A stretch of 64,000 nt of DNA, taken from Pseudomonas sp. CCC3.1. GTDB lineage: Bacteria > Pseudomonadota > Gammaproteobacteria > Pseudomonadales > Pseudomonadaceae. Positions 42,143-50,767 of the stretch are shown in pieces (position 1 is the stretch's first letter; the number at the start of each line of letters is the position of its first letter). The stretch covers positions 558,001 to 622,000 of the forward strand of contig NZ_CP133778.1 in NCBI RefSeq assembly GCF_034347405.1, written 5' to 3'. The notes beneath the pieces are model-generated. The model was not told the DNA's origin. It saw only the letters and a program-made list of their open reading frames with translations, and did not search any database. The position numbers and the translations under genes were made by a program.

Positions 42143-42217
42143 TCAACAAATCCCCCACGCTTTTTTTGCAGCATTCGATTTAATCGAATGCTCCCTTGAG
42201 TTTTAAGTATTTGTTGA
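42143..42217. promoter_or_regulatory. Nested dyad upstream of the alcohol dehydrogenase gene
   Basis: An outer inverted repeat TCAACAAAT/ATTTGTTGA (42143-42151, 42209-42217) and an inner one GCATTCGAT/ATCGAATGC (42171-42179, 42183-42191) share nearly the same centre at 42180-42181. It lies 150 bases before the alcohol dehydrogenase start. It could be an operator or a cruciform hairpin. No other gene or signal is seen in the rest of the 42125-42366 gap. Confidence 0.5.
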
Positions 42218-42366
42218 TCCGCTACCCGTAACTTAGTGTTTCGACCCATACCGCCACGCGGCATCCTCAACAATAAAAACGAAAAACAACCGCTCCCGCG
42301 GTTCTCTGACTCGTCTGCCATAACGACAACATTGCAAGAGCGCCACAGAGCGAGAGGAACTTCCCC

Positions 42367-43524
42367 ATGCAATTCCAGTTTCTACTACCCACCAAAATCG
42401 TCATGGAGCCTGGCCTGCGCCAGCGTACCGGCGAGCATATAGTCGGTCTCGGCTTGCGCCATGTGCTGCTGGTCACCGATCCGGGTGTCAAGAACGCCGG
42501 TTTGCTCGACAGCATCTATACCAGCCTGGAACAGGCCGGTGTTCGCTTTGACGAGATCGCCGACGTTAAGCCCAACCCGCGCAGCGAAGACGTCAACCGC
42601 GCCGCCGAACAGTATCGCGGCAAAGGTATCGACGGCGTGCTGGCGGTGGGGGGTGGCAGCGCGATGGATGCGGCCAAGGCGATCAGCGTGCTGCTGACCC
42701 ATGACGGCAAGGTTGAAGACTACGAAGGCGCTTTTACCCTTAAAGGCCCGGTGCTGCCGATTGTGGCGATCCCGACCACAGCAGGCACCGGCAGCGAGGT
42801 GACGTTCTTTTCGGTGATCACCGACACCCGCCGTCAATTCAAGATGAGCCTGCTCGACTACCGCATCGGCCCGGTCCTGGCGTTGCTCGACTCGGACATC
42901 ACCGCGACGTTGCCGCCGCACATCGCCGCCGCGACCGGGATGGACGCCCTGACGCACGCCATCGAAGCCTACACCGGCAAGCCCGCCAACCCGATCAGCG
43001 ACGGTTTGGCCCTGCATGCCATCCGCTTGATCGCGCACAACCTCAAGCCCGCCGTACAAGACCCGCAAAACAGTGACGCCCGCGAGCAGATGCTGATTGC
43101 CAGCCTGATTGCCGGCATGGCCTTCGGCAATGCCGACATCGCCAGCGTGCACTGTATTTCCGAAGCCATTGGCGGCATGTACGACACCCCGCATGGGGTC
43201 GGCAACGCGATCTTCCTGCCGTTCGTCTTCAGCCATAACCGCGACGCAGACCTGCGCCGCCACGCCGATGTCGCTTACGCCCTGGGCATCGACCCACACC
43301 TGAGCGCCGCCGACGCAGCCCAAGCCGCCGTGGAACAGTTGTTCCGCATGAACCGCGAGTTGGGGATCCCGCGTTTCGCTGACGTGGCCGGGGTTCGCGA
43401 AGAAGACTTCCTGACCATCGCGCAGAAGTCCAAGAGCAATATTTCCGATGCGAGCAACACCAAAGACATGACCGTCGAGAGCTACCTCGATGTGATCCGT
43501 GCCGCCTACCACTACTCAGCTTGA
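42367..43524 (+). CDS. Iron-containing alcohol dehydrogenase
   Basis: The 385-aa protein is a group III (iron-dependent) alcohol dehydrogenase. The nucleotide-binding GGGSAMDAAK motif and the metal ligands D193, H197 (DALTHAIEAY), H262 (HCISEAIGG) and H276 (PHGVGNA) are intact. It should interconvert an alcohol and aldehyde with NAD(P). Between two aminoaldehyde dehydrogenases its likely role is oxidising an amino alcohol to the aminoaldehyde, but the substrate is inferred. GAGAGGAA lies nine bases before the ATG. The permease start follows by 10 bases. Confidence 0.9.
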   Translation: MQFQFLLPTKIVMEPGLRQRTGEHIVGLGLRHVLLVTDPGVKNAGLLDSIYTSLEQAGVRFDEIADVKPNPRSEDVNRAAEQYRGKGIDGVLAVGGGSAMDAAKAISVLLTHDGKVEDYEGAFTLKGPVLPIVAIPTTAGTGSEVTFFSVITDTRRQFKMSLLDYRIGPVLALLDSDITATLPPHIAAATGMDALTHAIEAYTGKPANPISDGLALHAIRLIAHNLKPAVQDPQNSDAREQMLIASLIAGMAFGNADIASVHCISEAIGGMYDTPHGVGNAIFLPFVFSHNRDADLRRHADVAYALGIDPHLSAADAAQAAVEQLFRMNRELGIPRFADVAGVREEDFLTIAQKSKSNISDASNTKDMTVESYLDVIRAAYHYSA

Positions 43525-43534
43525 GGGCATCGTC

Positions 43535-44866
43535 ATGAGCGCATCGATCTCTACTCCGCACCTGCGTCGTACCCTCGGGCCGGTTTCCGTGCTGCTGTTC
43601 GGTCTGGCGTTTATTGCCCCGCTGATCGTGTTCGGCACCTATGGTGTGATTGCCCAGGCCAGCCAGAACACCGTGGCATTGTCGTATGTCGTGGCGTCCA
43701 TCGGCGTGATCTTCACGGCTTTGAGCTACGGGCGACTGGTTCGGGTTTTCCCCGCTGCCGGTTCGGCCTACACCTACACCCGCAAAATGCTTAACCCCAA
43801 CATTGGCTTCATGGTCGGTTGGGCGGCGCTGCTCGATTACTTCTTTATCCCGATGCTGATCTGGCTGCTGGGGGCGAGCTACCTGAGCCTGGCGTTTCCT
43901 GATGTGCCGCAGTGGTGCTGGATCACCGGCTTTATCGTGTCCACGTCCTTGCTCAACATTCTCGGGATTCAGGTTGCCAACCGTTTCAACATCATTCTGA
44001 TGCTGATCCAGTTGACGATCATTACGGTGTTCATCGCCTTGTGCTGGCACTACGTTACTGCGATCAACGGCCCAGGCGGTTTGCTGTCTGTTAAACCGTT
44101 CTTCAATGCTGACGTGCCGTTCTCGGCCACCATGGCCGGTGCTGCCATCGCTGCTTATTCGTTCCTTGGCTTCGATGCCCTGTCGACCTTGAGTGAAGAA
44201 ACCGTCGAGCCTGAGCGCACCATTCCACGGGCCATTTTGCTGGTGGCATTGATCGGCGGCAGCCTGTACATCGGCTCGTCCTACTTCATGTACCTGGCGC
44301 ACCCGATTGGCGTGTTCGAGAACATCGACGGCGCCGCGTTCGAAATCGCCAAGACCATCGGTGGCGACCTGTTCTTCGGCGTGGTGCTGACCGGCATCAT
44401 CATTGCTCACTTCGCTGCCGGTCTGTCGTTCCAGGCCAGTGTCGGTCGCCTGCTGTATGCCTTGGGCCGTGATAACCAACTGCCGCAGAAGCTGTTTGGC
44501 GTGCTCAACCCACGCTACAAAACCCCGGTGTTCAACATCGTGCTGTCCGGTGCTTTTGGCTTCGTCGGGTTTGGCTTGACCATCGCCACTGCGACCTCGC
44601 TGGTTAATTTCGGCGCCTTCCTGGCCTTTACGGCCGTCAACCTGTGCGCGCTGAAACTGACCTTCGATCGCACGCTCGGCGATAAAGCCGGTGTGCTGCG
44701 CGGCGTGCTATTCCCGCTGGCGGGTGCCTTCACCTCCGGCTGGATGCTGATCAGCCTCGACTCGGACGCGCTGATTCTCGGTTGCTGCTGGGTGTTGCTG
44801 GGGCTGGTGTACCTGGCCTTCCGTACCCGGCTGTTCAGCACCGCAGTGCCTGAAGCCGCACTCTGA
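43535..44866 (+). CDS. APC-family amino acid/polyamine permease (PuuP-like)
   Basis: The 443-aa protein has about 12 membrane helices and the APC-family opening LGPVSVLLFGLAFIAPLIVF. Stretches such as GRLVRVFPAAGSAYTYTRKM and SFLGFDALSTLSEETVEPE match the putrescine importer PuuP of E. coli. The start at 43535 has GAGGG seven bases upstream; an upstream GTG at 43499 inside the previous gene is rejected. It should import the amine substrate of the neighbouring dehydrogenases. It is followed by a GC-rich hairpin. Confidence 0.87.
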   Translation: MSASISTPHLRRTLGPVSVLLFGLAFIAPLIVFGTYGVIAQASQNTVALSYVVASIGVIFTALSYGRLVRVFPAAGSAYTYTRKMLNPNIGFMVGWAALLDYFFIPMLIWLLGASYLSLAFPDVPQWCWITGFIVSTSLLNILGIQVANRFNIILMLIQLTIITVFIALCWHYVTAINGPGGLLSVKPFFNADVPFSATMAGAAIAAYSFLGFDALSTLSEETVEPERTIPRAILLVALIGGSLYIGSSYFMYLAHPIGVFENIDGAAFEIAKTIGGDLFFGVVLTGIIIAHFAAGLSFQASVGRLLYALGRDNQLPQKLFGVLNPRYKTPVFNIVLSGAFGFVGFGLTIATATSLVNFGAFLAFTAVNLCALKLTFDRTLGDKAGVLRGVLFPLAGAFTSGWMLISLDSDALILGCCWVLLGLVYLAFRTRLFSTAVPEAAL

Positions 44867-44893
44867 CCTCAACGTCCAATCCCCTGTAACACC

Positions 44894-44941
44894 CCCCGTG
44901 CGCATTGATTGATGCGCATGCGGGGCCGTTGCGACTTTTTT
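44894..44941 (+). terminator. Possible terminator between permease and second dehydrogenase
   Basis: CCCCG and TGCGCAT pair with ATGCGCA and CGGGG, with a 2-base bulge and a TGATTG loop. A run of six T lies ten bases further on, so the hairpin is not directly followed by it. Partial termination or message protection are both possible. Confidence 0.45.
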
Positions 44942-44976
44942 CAGGGCGGCGGCCAACCCCGCCCACAGGAGAACCC

Positions 44977-46401
44977 ATGCAAACGTGCCTGCTGATCAAT
45001 GGTCAACTCATCGCCGGTGAAGGCGAAACGCTGTCGGTGCTCAATCCGTCTCTGGGCGCCACGTTGGTAGACATTCCCGAGGCCAGCCTGGCTCAAGTCG
45101 ATGCTGCTGTTTGCGCGGCAGATGCAGCGTTCGAAGCCTGGTCGCAGACCACGCCCAAGGACCGCTCGCAGCTATTGCTGAAACTGGCCGACGCCATCGA
45201 CGCCCATGCCCCGGAGCTGGCGCGTATTGAATCCGACAACTGCGGCAAACCCTACACCGCTGCACTGAACGACGAGCTGCCGGGGGTTGCCGACGTTTTC
45301 CGCTTTTTCGCTGGGGCCAGCCGTTGCCTGCAAGGCAGTGCTGCGGGTGAATACCTGGCGGGCCATACCTCGATGATCCGCCGCGACCCGGTCGGTGTCG
45401 TCGCGTCCATTGCCCCTTGGAACTACCCGCTGATGATGGCCGCCTGGAAACTCGCTCCGGCGCTGGCAGCCGGCAATACCGTGGTCATCAAGCCGTCTGA
45501 ACAAACGCCGTTGAGTACGTTGAAACTGGCGCAATTGATGGCGGAAATCTTCCCGGCGGGTGTCGTTAACGTGGTCTTCGGGCGCGGCCCGAATGTCGGC
45601 AAGCCCCTGACCAGCCACCCCAAAGTCCGCATGGTGTCGCTGACTGGCTCTATCGCCACCGGCAGCCAGATTATCGCGGGCACCGCCGACAGCGTGAAAC
45701 GCATGCACATGGAGCTGGGCGGCAAAGCGCCGGTGATCGTGTTCGATGATGCCGATATCGACGCTGCTGTCGAAGGCGTGCGCACCTTTGGCTTCTACAA
45801 CGCGGGTCAGGATTGCACTGCCGCTTGCCGTCTCTATGTGCAGAAAGGCATCTACCCCGAGTTTGTGAGAAAGCTCGCGCAAGCAGTGTCGAGCATTCGT
45901 TACGGCCTGCAGGACGACCCAGAAACCGAACTAGGTCCGTTGATTACCTTGCAGCATCTGGAGCGGGTTGAAGGCTTTGTGCAGCGCGCCCGCGAACAGT
46001 CACACATCGAAGTCGTGACCGGTGGCCAGCGGGTTGCGGGGCCGGGTTTCTTCTTTGAACCGACCGTGCTTGCGGGTGCGCGTCAAGACGACGAAGTGGT
46101 GCGCCGCGAAATATTTGGCCCGGTGGTCACCGTCACCGAGTTCGACGACGAAGCTCAGGCGCTGTCGTGGGCCAACGACTCCGACTACGGTCTGGCGTCT
46201 TCGGTCTGGACCCATGATGTCGGGCGCGCCCATCGCCTGGCTGCGCGCCTGCAATACGGCTGCACCTGGGTTAACACGCACTTCATGCTGGTCAGCGAAA
46301 TGCCCCATGGCGGCGCCAAGCTGTCGGGGTATGGCAAAGACATGTCGATGTACGGGCTTGAGGACTACACCACGGTTCGGCATGTGATGTTCAAGCACTG
46401 A
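44977..46401 (+). CDS. patD: Gamma-aminobutyraldehyde dehydrogenase (PatD-like)
   Basis: From ATG 44977, with CAGGAGA upstream, the protein has 474 aa, the length of E. coli PatD. Catalytic C280 is in NAGQDCTAACR and the base glutamate in MELGGKAPVIVF. The N-terminal LLINGQLIAGEGET and C-terminal YGLEDYTTVRHVM stretches are very close to PatD, which turns 4-aminobutanal into GABA in putrescine breakdown. It is a paralogue of the 40505 gene but with many scattered differences, so the duplication is old. It converges on treR across a family A repeat. Confidence 0.85.
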   Translation: MQTCLLINGQLIAGEGETLSVLNPSLGATLVDIPEASLAQVDAAVCAADAAFEAWSQTTPKDRSQLLLKLADAIDAHAPELARIESDNCGKPYTAALNDELPGVADVFRFFAGASRCLQGSAAGEYLAGHTSMIRRDPVGVVASIAPWNYPLMMAAWKLAPALAAGNTVVIKPSEQTPLSTLKLAQLMAEIFPAGVVNVVFGRGPNVGKPLTSHPKVRMVSLTGSIATGSQIIAGTADSVKRMHMELGGKAPVIVFDDADIDAAVEGVRTFGFYNAGQDCTAACRLYVQKGIYPEFVRKLAQAVSSIRYGLQDDPETELGPLITLQHLERVEGFVQRAREQSHIEVVTGGQRVAGPGFFFEPTVLAGARQDDEVVRREIFGPVVTVTEFDDEAQALSWANDSDYGLASSVWTHDVGRAHRLAARLQYGCTWVNTHFMLVSEMPHGGAKLSGYGKDMSMYGLEDYTTVRHVMFKH

Positions 46402-46420
46402 TAGCGCTTAAATAAAACCG

Positions 46421-46486
46421 GTAGGAGCGAGCTTGCCTCGCGATCTTTTGACTGTTTAAAAGATCGCGAGGCAAGCTCGCTCCTAC
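46421..46486. repeat. Family A REP pair (copy 4)
   Basis: Arms GTAGGAGCGAGCTTGCCTCG and complement, centre TTTTGACTGTTTAAAA. It lies between the convergent patD-like and treR genes and ends seven bases before the treR stop. Confidence 0.9.
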
Positions 46487-46493
46487 ACTGCGT

Positions 46494-47198
46494 TTAGCGT
46501 CTGGCAATGTCCGAAAAGTAGAACTTGTCCAGCGTGTGCCGAGATTCGGTGTACTCAAACTGCCGACCGTCCTGCAAAAACGTCTGGTTGCTCACCACAA
46601 TCACATGGCTTTGCCCATCCAGATCCAGATGCAATTGATCGTCCTTGCTGCGCGGCACCGCTTCGATGGTGCGTTGCGCGTAGCTGATCTGCAGGTTCAG
46701 GGTTTGCTCGATATGCGCATAAATCGAGTGCTGGGCAATCTCTTGATCCAGGCCCGGAATCAGCTCGCTGACGAAGCAGTTGATGTCTAAAATCACCCGC
46801 TTTCCGTCAATCCGCCGTACCCGTTTGATGCGGGTAATCAGGCTACCCGCTTGGGCGTCGATCTTTTCGCACAGCGCGCCTTCCAGCGCAAAGTGAGTGA
46901 ACTCGACTACGTCGGTGCTCACGTCACTGCCCAGGCTTGGGTAGGTTTCCTGAAAACTGACGATGCCGCCCAACTGAAACTCAATCGGGCTGGATGACAA
47001 TACAAAAGTGCCTTTGCCATGGATTTTCTGCGCAAAGCCGCGTTCCTGAAGCTGCTCAATCGCCTTGCGCACCGTGCCGCGGCTGGCCTCGTAGCGGGTC
47101 ATTAACTCGGTTTCAGACGGCAAGCGCGCCCCGCGCGCCAGACGCTCAGTGGTGATGCTCGCAAGCAGATCGGTGTAGATCTGGCTGTATTTAGTCAT
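46494..47198 (-). CDS. treR: Trehalose operon repressor TreR (GntR family)
   Basis: TreR represses trehalose genes and is released by trehalose-6-phosphate. The start at MTKYSQIYTDLL gives 234 aa; 46 upstream codons are open without support. The GntR winged helix is at residues 1-70 (LPSETELMTRYEASRGTVRK) and an HutC-type UTRA ligand domain follows to the end. It is divergent from the treB gene across 289 bases that hold two matching palindromic operators. The context with TreB and TreC makes the assignment firm. Confidence 0.92.
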   Translation of the reverse strand: MTKYSQIYTDLLASITTERLARGARLPSETELMTRYEASRGTVRKAIEQLQERGFAQKIHGKGTFVLSSSPIEFQLGGIVSFQETYPSLGSDVSTDVVEFTHFALEGALCEKIDAQAGSLITRIKRVRRIDGKRVILDINCFVSELIPGLDQEIAQHSIYAHIEQTLNLQISYAQRTIEAVPRSKDDQLHLDLDGQSHVIVVSNQTFLQDGRQFEYTESRHTLDKFYFSDIARR

Positions 47199-47379
47199 GA
47201 CGATGGGTCTTTGCCGTTGGGTGTTCAGGGCCCGAACCTTAAGGGCAGGGGGTAGGCAGCGCAAGCCCCGGCGTAAAGCCGGTGCATCAGGATTTTTCAC
47301 GCGTGCTTTCTGGAGGCAGCTGATTGCTTTAATCACCTGTCACTGCACAGTAAAGCAGAGGCTCTAAAAATAATTGATG

Positions 47380-47395
47380 ACTCGTCTATACCAGT
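47380..47395. promoter_or_regulatory. Candidate TreR operator 1
   Basis: ACTCGTCTATACCAGT is an imperfect 16-bp palindrome in the treR-treB gap. It shares the pattern ACTCGTN4ACNAGT with operator 2, and its centre GTNTATAC resembles TreR sites known from other bacteria. Centres of the two sites are 26 bp apart. Confidence 0.6.
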
Positions 47396-47405
47396 TGTTG
47401 CTTTA

Positions 47406-47421
47406 ACTCGTACAGACGAGT
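47406..47421. promoter_or_regulatory. Candidate TreR operator 2
   Basis: ACTCGTACAGACGAGT has perfect six-base arms around ACAG. It lies 67 bases before the treB start and downstream of operator 1, where a bound repressor could block transcription. The rest of the gap shows nothing else clear. Confidence 0.65.
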
Positions 47422-47487
47422 ATTTTTCGCTTCGGCGTGCTGCCAAAACGACGCTCCATAATAAAAATTTCGCGCGGAAGACAACGC

Positions 47488-48930
47488 ATGAGCCACGATT
47501 ATTCGAAGATTGCCAGCGAGTTACTGCACAGCCTCGGTGGCGCCGACAACCTGGAACAGGCCGCGCATTGCGTCACGCGTCTGCGTCTGTCGCTCAAAGA
47601 CCCCAGCCTGGTAGACAGCGCGACCCTCAATCAGATTGACCTGGTCAAAGGTTCCTTCTTTACCGGTGGCCTGTACCAAGTGGTGATCGGACCAGGCGAA
47701 GTCGAGAAGGTTTACGCCGCCTTGCGTGAACAAACCGGTCTCGCCGCCGCCACCATTGCTGACGTCAAGCAAAAGGGCGCCGACAAGGCCAACGCCCTGC
47801 AGCGTCTGGTGCGGGTGTTCTCCGATGTGTTCATGCCCATTCTGCCCGCGCTGATCATTGCCGGCCTGCTGATGGGGGTTAACAACCTGCTCGGCGCCAA
47901 GGGCATGTTCATCGCCGACAAAACCCTGCTCGATGCTTACCCGTCACTGGACGGCGTGTGGAGCCTGATCAACCTGATGGCCAACACCTCGTTTGTGTTC
48001 TTGCCCGCGCTGGTGGGCTGGTCGGCGGCCAAGCGTTTTGGCGGCAGCGAGATTCTCGGCATCGTGCTGGGCCTGATGCTGGTTCACCCGGATCTGCTCA
48101 ATGCCTGGAACTACGGCAAGGCGGTGGCCGGGCTCGATGGTCAAAGCCTGCCGTACTTCAATATCCTGGGGCTGTTCCAGATTGAGAAGGTTGGCTACCA
48201 AGGGCAAATCTTGCCGATTCTGATGGCGGCCTACGTCATGAGCGTGATCGAGAAGTGGCTGCGCGCACGCGTACCGAATGCCATTCAATTGCTGGTGGTG
48301 CCCATCACCACCATCGTCATTACCGGGGTGCTGGCGCTGGCCATCATTGGCCCGGTGACTCGCCACCTGGGCATTTTGATCACCGAAGGCGTGGTCATGC
48401 TGTTTGACCTGGCGCCGGTACTCGGCGGGATGATTTTTGGCCTGCTGTACGCACCGCTGGTGATCACCGGGATGCACCACATGTTCCTTGCCGTTGACTT
48501 GCAACTGATCTCGACGCACGGCGGTACGTTTATCTGGCCCATGATTGTCATGTCCAATATTGCCCAGGGCAGCGCGGCGCTTGGCGTGTTCTACATGAGC
48601 CGCAACGTGCGCGAACGCAGCATGGCGTCGACCTCGGCGGTGTCCGCGTATTTCGGCATCACTGAACCCGCGATGTTCGGGATCAACCTGCGCTACAAAT
48701 TCCCGTTCTACGCCGCTTTGATCGGCTCGGCGCTGGGCAGCATTTTTCTGTCGCTGAACAAGGTCCAGGCCTCGGCCATCGGGGTCGGCGGCTTGCCGGG
48801 TTTTATCTCGATTATTCCGCAGTACATCCCGATGTTCGTGATCGGCATGCTGGTTGCGCTGGTCGTGCCCTTTGTCCTGACGTGCGCGCTGAGCCTGAAA
48901 ATCATCCGCCCCGGCTATCGCGTCGCCTGA
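47488..48930 (+). CDS. treB: Trehalose-specific PTS EIIBC component
   Basis: TreB imports trehalose and phosphorylates it to trehalose-6-phosphate. From ATG 47488 the protein has 480 aa. The EIIB domain (1-80) has the phospho-cysteine C28 in AAHCVTRLRL; the EIIC domain beyond about residue 105 has ten or so membrane helices and the ITGMHHMFLAVDLQ and GITEPAMFGINLRYKFPF motifs. There is no EIIA domain, so phosphate must come from a separate EIIA, here the fused protein at 52054. GGAAG lies eight bases before the start. Confidence 0.93.
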   Translation: MSHDYSKIASELLHSLGGADNLEQAAHCVTRLRLSLKDPSLVDSATLNQIDLVKGSFFTGGLYQVVIGPGEVEKVYAALREQTGLAAATIADVKQKGADKANALQRLVRVFSDVFMPILPALIIAGLLMGVNNLLGAKGMFIADKTLLDAYPSLDGVWSLINLMANTSFVFLPALVGWSAAKRFGGSEILGIVLGLMLVHPDLLNAWNYGKAVAGLDGQSLPYFNILGLFQIEKVGYQGQILPILMAAYVMSVIEKWLRARVPNAIQLLVVPITTIVITGVLALAIIGPVTRHLGILITEGVVMLFDLAPVLGGMIFGLLYAPLVITGMHHMFLAVDLQLISTHGGTFIWPMIVMSNIAQGSAALGVFYMSRNVRERSMASTSAVSAYFGITEPAMFGINLRYKFPFYAALIGSALGSIFLSLNKVQASAIGVGGLPGFISIIPQYIPMFVIGMLVALVVPFVLTCALSLKIIRPGYRVA

Positions 48931-48939
48931 CCCTCGTTC

Positions 48940-48980
48940 TGTAGTCGCTGCCGAAGGCTGCGATGGGCTGCGAAGCGGCC
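48940..48980. repeat. Family B REP-like repeat (copy 3)
   Basis: TGTAGTCGCTGCCGAAGG followed by CTGCGATGGGCTGCGAAG, as in copy 1. It fills the gap between treB and treC and ends 30 bases before the treC start, so it is probably transcribed with the operon. Confidence 0.65.
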
Positions 48981-49010
48981 CCTTTAACAAAGATTATGCA
49001 AGGAGCCCCC

Positions 49011-50660
49011 ATGCAAGACTGGCAGCGTTCGGTGATCTATCAGATCTACCCAAAAAGTTTTTACAGCCACGCAGGCAACGCCACGGGTGATTTGCTGGGC
49101 GTGGTCGACAAGCTCGATTACCTGCAATGGCTGGGCGTTGATTACCTGTGGCTGACGCCGTTTCTGCGCTCGCCGCAGCGCGACAATGGCTATGACATCA
49201 GCGATTACTACGCCATCGATCCGAGCTACGGCCGCATGGCCGACTGCGAATTGTTGATCAGCGAAGCCAACGCGCGCGGGATCAAGCTGATGCTCGACAT
49301 CGTGGTCAATCACACCTCCATTGAACACGAATGGTTCCAGCAAGCGCGCAGCAGCCTCGACAACCCGTATCGCGACTTTTATATCTGGCGCGATCAGCCG
49401 AACAACTGGGAGTCCAAGTTTGGCGGTTCGGCTTGGGAATACGAGGCGCAAACCGGCCAGTACTACTTGCACCTGTTTGACCACACCCAAGCCGACTTGA
49501 ATTGGGACAACCCCAAGGTCCGCGCCGAAGTCTACAAACTGATGGGCTTTTGGCGTGACAAGGGTGTGGGCGGTTTCCGTCTGGACGTGATCAACCTGAT
49601 CTCCAAACCCGCACACTTCCCGGAAGACAACACCGATGGTCGGCGTTTCTACACCGACGGCCCTAACGTGCACGAGTACCTGCAAGAGATGCACCGCGAA
49701 GTCTTCGCTGGGCACGATCTAGTCAGCGTGGGTGAAATGTCATCCACCCGCCTTGAGCACTGCATTCGCTACTCGCGTCCCGAGAGCCAAGAACTGTCCA
49801 TGACTTTCAACTTCCATCACCTGAAAGTTGATTACCCGAACATGCAGAAGTGGGTGCGCGCCGACTTCGACTTCCTGGAACTCAAGCGCATCCTCTCGGA
49901 CTGGCAAGTGGGCATGCAGGCTGGCGGCGGCTGGAACGCCTTGTTCTGGTGCAACCATGACCAGCCACGCGCCGTGTCGCGGTTTGGCGATGACGGTGAG
50001 TTTCACGTGGTCTCGGCCAAGATGCTCGCCACGGCATTGCATTGCCTGCAAGGCACGCCGTATGTGTACCAGGGCGAAGAAATCGGCATGACCAACCCCG
50101 GTTTCGATCGCATCGAGCAGTACCGCGACGTCGAAACCTTGAACATCTATCGCCTCAAGCGCGAAGCCGGTGTATCGCATGACGATTGCATGGCCGCGAT
50201 CATGCAGAAATCGCGGGACAACAGCCGCACACCGATGCAATGGGATCACCAGCCGAACGCGGGCTTCAGCACCGCTGAACCGTGGATTGGCATCCCGCAA
50301 AATGCTGAAGTCATCAACGTCGAAGACCAGCGCAACGACCCAAACTCCGTGCTGCATCACTACCGCCAACTGATTGCCTTGCGCCGTAATGAGCCGTTGT
50401 TGAGTGACGGCGAGTACCGCCAGTTGTTGACCGAACATTCGCAGGTGTGGGCGTATGTGCGTGAAGGCGCGGGTGAGCGTTTGCTGGTGATCAACAACTT
50501 CTATGGCGCGCCGTGCGAGATCGAACTGCCGCAAGACGTGATCACCGAAGGCATGACGCAGCGGCTATTGATCAGCAACTACAACGACTGCCCGCAGCGC
50601 ACTCGGCGCATCACCTTGCGTCCTTACGAGTCGTTCGCGCTGCACCTGACAACGCAATAA
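49011..50660 (+). CDS. treC: Trehalose-6-phosphate hydrolase
   Basis: TreC splits trehalose-6-phosphate into glucose and glucose-6-phosphate in the cytoplasm. From ATG 49011, with AAGGAG upstream, it has 549 aa. It is a GH13 enzyme: VVNHTSIEHEWF (region II), nucleophile D192 in GGFRLDVINLI, acid/base E242 in SVGEMSS and D317 in CNHDQPR are all present. The start MQDWQRSVIYQIYPKSF and overall length match TreC. It follows treB, which makes its substrate. Confidence 0.95.
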   Translation: MQDWQRSVIYQIYPKSFYSHAGNATGDLLGVVDKLDYLQWLGVDYLWLTPFLRSPQRDNGYDISDYYAIDPSYGRMADCELLISEANARGIKLMLDIVVNHTSIEHEWFQQARSSLDNPYRDFYIWRDQPNNWESKFGGSAWEYEAQTGQYYLHLFDHTQADLNWDNPKVRAEVYKLMGFWRDKGVGGFRLDVINLISKPAHFPEDNTDGRRFYTDGPNVHEYLQEMHREVFAGHDLVSVGEMSSTRLEHCIRYSRPESQELSMTFNFHHLKVDYPNMQKWVRADFDFLELKRILSDWQVGMQAGGGWNALFWCNHDQPRAVSRFGDDGEFHVVSAKMLATALHCLQGTPYVYQGEEIGMTNPGFDRIEQYRDVETLNIYRLKREAGVSHDDCMAAIMQKSRDNSRTPMQWDHQPNAGFSTAEPWIGIPQNAEVINVEDQRNDPNSVLHHYRQLIALRRNEPLLSDGEYRQLLTEHSQVWAYVREGAGERLLVINNFYGAPCEIELPQDVITEGMTQRLLISNYNDCPQRTRRITLRPYESFALHLTTQ

Positions 50661-50663
50661 CCC

Positions 50664-50723
50664 TGTAGGAGCGAGCTTGCCTCGCGATCTTTTAAAAGAT
50701 CGCGAGGCAAGCTCGCTCCTACA
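50664..50723. repeat. Family A REP pair (copy 5)
   Basis: Arms TGTAGGAGCGAGCTTGCCTC and complement with the shortest centre, TTTTAAAAGATC. It begins three bases after the treC stop and lies inside the presumed operon, 44 bases before the porin start. Confidence 0.9.
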
Positions 50724-50767
50724 GAGGCTTTATCGGTTTCATCACAATAAAAATAAAAAGGTCGCTC

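Noticed and set aside
40505..46401. Recent tandem duplication of the two aldehyde dehydrogenases
   Set aside because: The two proteins differ at many scattered positions and are separated by two other genes, so any duplication is old.
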